Below, in pieces: positions 8,783 to 12,435 of a stretch of DNA of 12,435 nucleotides. Within the stretch, counting starts at the first letter, position 1. Every line of letters begins with the position of its first letter. The position numbers and the translations under genes were made by a program. The notes beneath the pieces are model-generated. The model ran no database searches and was not told the DNA's origin. It saw only the letters and a list, made by a program, of their open reading frames with translations. The DNA is taken from contig JAAMXP010001217.1 of NCBI GenBank assembly GCA_019693395.1, positions 9,699 through 22,133 on the forward strand, in the 5' to 3' direction. This DNA is from Ettlia oleoabundans (lineage: Eukaryota; Chlorophyta; Chlorophyceae; Chlamydomonadales).

Positions 8783-11700
8783 ATGACGTCGGACAAAGAA
8801 ACTGTCAAGGTTCGTTGCGGACGCTTAAGAGCTTTGGCAGCTGGCGCGCCAAACGCTCACAGCTGTCTCTACCGCTCCCTGCCGTGTAGGTGTTCGTGAG
8901 GTGCAGACCTCTTAGCGAAAAAGAGATTCGCGACAAGCGGCATCAGGTCGTGCAGGTGGACGGGCGCGACGGGCAAGTCACGGTCAGTCCTCCTCCCCGG
9001 TTTAGGCTCGCAGGATGTTCAATCGCCAATGTTGAGAGGCCCGTCTGTCACTGTTGCAGATTGGAAGCGGGTCCGAGAGCGAGAAGACCTTCGCCTTTGA
9101 CCAGGTCTGGCGGTCGCTGCAGCAGCGGCGCTGACGACTGCTGCTGGTTTTGATCAGCAAAATCACACATTTGGCATAACTACGCAGGTTTATTGTGCTG
9201 TAAAGCTTTCTACCAAGAAATCACACATGCGCCGATGCACGCATGTGGGCTGTCCCGCTACCGTGGTGCTGCAGGTGTTTGGATGGGATGCACAGCAGGA
9301 GGAAGTGTATATGGCTGCAGCTGCGCCGCTGGTAGAGGCTGTGTTGCAGGGATTCAACGCCACAGTGTTTGCCTACGGGCAGACGGGATGCGGCAAGACG
9401 CATACGATGGAGGGGAAGGAGGCGCCCGCTGAGGCACGGGGCATCATCCCCCGTGCCTTTGAGCATATCTTCAGAGAGATAGAGAAAGGCAGGCGACAGC
9501 TGGATGCTGGGTGTTGCTTGCGGGAAATGGGTAACTCGTAACAGACATCACTTCCTCAGCATTTGTGTGCGTGCCTCTCCCAGCCACTCGCTACTCATGC
9601 AGCTGTGCAGCCAGCCATCAGCGGCCGCTGCAATTCCACAATCAGTCCTCCCTACCCTGCTGTGCACCTGGCTCCGAACAGGCATTGAGGGACGTGAGTT
9701 TTTGGTCCGTGTGTGCCACTTGGAGATCTACAATGAAGAGATCAGGGACTTGCTGAACCGGGACGCTAAGTCGCGGGTGGAAATGCGTGAAAGCCCAGAC
9801 CAGGGGGTGCATGTGCGGGAACTGAAGGAGTTTGTGGTGAAGAACGCGGCAGAAATGGCAGCGGTTTTAGAGGTGTGTGGTAAATGCATACGGGCGAGCA
9901 CCGTGTGAAGTTGTGTGGGTGGGTACATGTGCATGTGGATGGACAGCTGCATGACGGGTGCTTGTATGCAGGCATGTAGCTGATGAGAAACGGCAGTGTG
10001 GCAGGGTCTGCTTTGTTGCGGCATAGGTGGGGATTAAAAACTTGACTGGGATGAATGCCAGCCAGGTTGCCTACAACTTGCATCAAACAGCTGCATTCAT
10101 GTCTCCTTGCGCTATTCACTGCTGCCAGGGGGGGATCCTAGTCTGAGGGCTAGAGGGACTGCCAGCAGTGCAAACGCTGCCATTTTCCTCGTTGTAACCC
10201 TTACCCTGCCTGCAGGTGGGGAAGAAGAACCGCACCACAGGCGCCACCCTGATGAACCAGGACTCCTCCCGCTCACATTCTATCTTCACGGTAGTGGTGG
10301 AGTCGGTTGACAAGGATGCATCAGGAGGTGGCAGCACTAGCACAGACAGCAACAGCCCCAGCAACAACAGCAGCTTGACCAATCGCGCTGCACCGAGCCG
10401 GCAAAGCAGCTGCAGCCCTCGCAAAGGCGGTAGCGGCAGGGAAAATGCGAGGGAGGGGCACAGTGTCAGTCCCTCCAAGGCTGGTACTGGCGGCAGCGGC
10501 ATCCGTGTGGGCAAGCTGAACCTGGTTGATCTGGCAGGCAGCGAGCGGCAGGCCAAGACGGGGGCTACTGGGGATCGTCTCAAGGAGGCCAGCAAAATCA
10601 ATCTCAGCCTGTCTGCTCTGGGCAACGTCATATCGGCGCTTTCCGATGGCAACTCCGCCCATGTGCCCTACCGCGACTCAAAGCTCACGCGCTTGCTGCA
10701 GGTGGGTGCAGGCAGGCAGGTGGCTGCGGTTCGAGTCAGGGTGCATTCATGTGGTTTGCGGTGCTGTGACGTGGGAACCAAACCATTGTCGTGAGTGTCT
10801 GCTCACAGCAGGGCAAGTGGGTCAGTCAAGTGCAGCTGAGCAGTGCAACACAGTTAAAATTGCAGGGAGAGCACTGGCACAGGCGTGTCAGGTGCAACCC
10901 TGGCTTTCTGCTACCTGTTACTTGCTTCCTTGCCACTGTGCATGCATCACGTCGGTACATGCTGCACTGCCGCCAGCACGCCTTTGCCTTGCATCAATGT
11001 GCTGTGCAGGATAGCCTGGGCGGAAACTCCAAAACTGTCATGATTGCAAATGTGGGGCCAGCAGGTGATTTGGGTTGTGGCAGACATGCTGATGCCCTGC
11101 AGCCAGCAGCTGCTTGCTTCCGCTGGTGATGTGGGCCCCTGGCAGGCACACCTGCCAGCCCACCTCCCTACTGGTGTGTTCCTTTGTGCGCCCATTCAGG
11201 ATTCACAGCTGTTGTTTGCAGACGTTTACATCAGTCCGCATCACGCTGCATCAGGCACTTGAGCTGGCTGCATCGCGTAATACAAGCGATTCTTCCCCCC
11301 AATCCCCCCATGCGACTGTTGCCCTCCCCGCAGACTACAACTATGAAGAGACGCTAAGCACGCTGCGCTATGCTTCGCGCACCAAGTTCATCAAGAACAA
11401 ACCTAAGATCAACGAGGACCCCAAGGTGGGTCATGCGAGGTGTGGGCCTGTGGGTCCGGGTGGTGGCCGGGCAGCAAAGGTTGTGGTGTTAGCCGGGCAG
11501 CGCAGAACTGCTGCTGGTTGATCTGAAAAGGTGGGCTTCACATTAGTGCTGCAGCCATTGTCTTGCGACATTGGCGTTGCAATCCATGCCCTGCCTGTCA
11601 CGCCTCGAGCATCCACACGCTTCATGCAAGTTGCTGAGATTCCTGCAGCACGCATGCCCGTCTCCGTATCACACACATCAGTATTCCAACTTCTTAAACC

Positions 11701-12416
11701 CAAGTTTGGTTACAAAATGTGCATGTTTCTTTGGTGGGTGCAGGACGCCATGCTGCGCGAGTTCCAGGCGGAAATTGCTCGCCTCAAGGCTGAGCTGGCG
11801 GCACGACAGCAGCAGCAGCAGATGGCCAGCGCAACCACCAGCCCCACCAAGGCTGCAACGCCTGGCCCTGGCAAAAGCAGCATTGAGGATGTGGGCAAAG
11901 CGGCAGCGGAGCCAGAGATGGCTGCCATGCGTCAGGCAATGCGCGCCAACCTGGAGCGGGAGATGCGGCAGGCGGCCACTGTGGAGGCGCTAGCAGAGGC
12001 GCGGCAGGCCATCGAGCAGGAGGTTAGGTGCGTGCTCCTCGAGAATCGAGCCTGCTAGCTCCGACTGTCAACCTGTCCCTCTAAACAGCATCACGGCCTC
12101 CTGCCGCGCTGTGACAGCTATGCTCTGATGTCACAGAAAACAGGTTGTAAATCGCTGATGGCGTCATGCACGGAGAATGGTCTGGCAGATAACCTGGCCT
12201 GTAACCGTTGCCTCCTGCTCCCTGTTCCCCTGCTGGTGCAGGCAGCGCATGGAGGCTGACCTGGCTGCCAGCAGTGCCAGCCTGGAGGAGCAGCAGCAGC
12301 GTGCGGAGATGCTGGCGGCGCAGCAGGAGGAGCTGCAGGCATATGCAGCCGAGGTGGAGCGGGAGCAGCAGGAGCGCCTCCTGCTGGAGCAGCGCATTCG
12401 GGCTATGGAGAGCAAG
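8783..12416 (+). CDS. Kinesin-2 heavy chain (KIF3B/FLA8-FLA10 type), 3' partial
   Basis: Exons: 8783-8809, 8890-8982, 9060-9104, 9275-9488 (or to 9530), 9682-9872, 10216-10701, 11010-11064, 11334-11425, 11744-12027 and 12242-12416. The gene runs off the right edge. The shorter model shows 554 residues; the longer form of exon 4 adds 14. Motor hallmarks (shorter numbering) are VFVRCRPL near the start, P-loop GQTGCGKT 90-97, [12 protein letters not shown], switch I SSRSH 207-211 and switch II DLAGSE 295-300. Further on are [31 protein letters not shown] and TLRYASR. The neck sequence [18 protein letters not shown] is diagnostic of kinesin-2. Kinesin-2 is a plus-end-directed microtubule motor; its KIF3A/KIF3B-type heterodimer with KAP drives anterograde intraflagellar transport, so a flagellar role is expected. 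[15 protein letters not shown] and AMESK in the coiled coil look closer to KIF3B than KIF3A, from memory. Oddities are a loop-10 insert of about 64 residues between VVVE and IRVGKLNL, a Q5 run and an Ala/Ser/Thr/Pro-rich hinge after the neck, and likely GC donors after exons 4 and 10. Confidence 0.93.
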
Positions 12417-12435
12417 GCAAGCTGGTGTTGGGGGG
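12417..12435 (+). other. Start of a kinesin intron with a probable GC donor
   Basis: Coiled-coil coding ends at AMESK and is followed by GCAAGC, a near-consensus GC-type donor (AG|GCAAGT). Reading on instead gives SWCWG, which does not fit a coiled coil. A GT at 12424 is the alternative donor. The window ends before an acceptor can be seen. Confidence 0.5.

Noticed and set aside
10116..10652. Long minus-strand open frame (178 codons)
   Set aside because: It lies antisense to the kinesin exon with switch I and switch II and crosses an intron. It has no recognisable motif and is explained by GC-rich codon bias on the coding strand.
10728..10740. GGTTCGAGTC, resembling a tRNA T-arm
   Set aside because: The flanking bases do not form the five-pair T stem, and no anticodon or D arm is present upstream. 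It lies in a kinesin intron. A similar word near 1464 also fails.
12164..12415. Minus-strand open frame rich in Ser, Cys and Arg
   Set aside because: It is the antisense shadow of the Gln/Glu/Leu-rich kinesin coiled-coil exon.

Overview
The window looks like nuclear DNA of a green alga (chlorophyte). The coding regions are GC-rich and cut into many small exons. Introns are mostly 75-410 nt, usually begin GTGAG/GTGGG/GTGCG and end in a pyrimidine-rich tract plus GCAG. The chlorophyte polyadenylation word TGTAA lies downstream of two genes. One gene encodes a secreted protease with a hydroxyproline-type Pro-rich stretch, and another a kinesin-2 motor of the flagellar-transport type. The species cannot be named from sequence alone. 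No bacterial operon, mobile element, CRISPR array, tRNA or rRNA was found.

Layout, left to right. (1) 1-789, plus strand: intron sequence, then the last two exons of an unrecognised gene with hydrophobic segments. (2) 790-1550: convergent 3' flanks. (3) 2906-1551, minus strand: a complete four-exon gene for a 220-residue protein with only the Aha1 N-terminal (Hsp90 co-chaperone) domain. (4) 2907-3358: divergent intergenic region. (5) 3359-7993, plus strand: a complete ten-exon gene for a 713-residue secreted subtilisin-like serine protease with an intact Asp/His/Ser triad, a Pro-rich linker and an eight-cysteine C-terminal tail. (6) 7994-8782: 3' UTR plus the kinesin 5' region. (7) 8783 to the right edge, plus strand: the motor domain, neck and first coiled coil of a kinesin-2 heavy chain, incomplete at the 3' end.

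The four genes do not form an obvious pathway. All models were built by hand: reading frame and exon phase were tracked across every junction and the product compared with remembered family motifs. For the three recognised genes the phases close without frameshifts. The most interesting points are repeated candidate GC-AG introns, the three-part architecture of the protease, and a greatly enlarged loop 10 and low-complexity hinge in the kinesin. I found no clear candidate for a wholly new multi-gene system.
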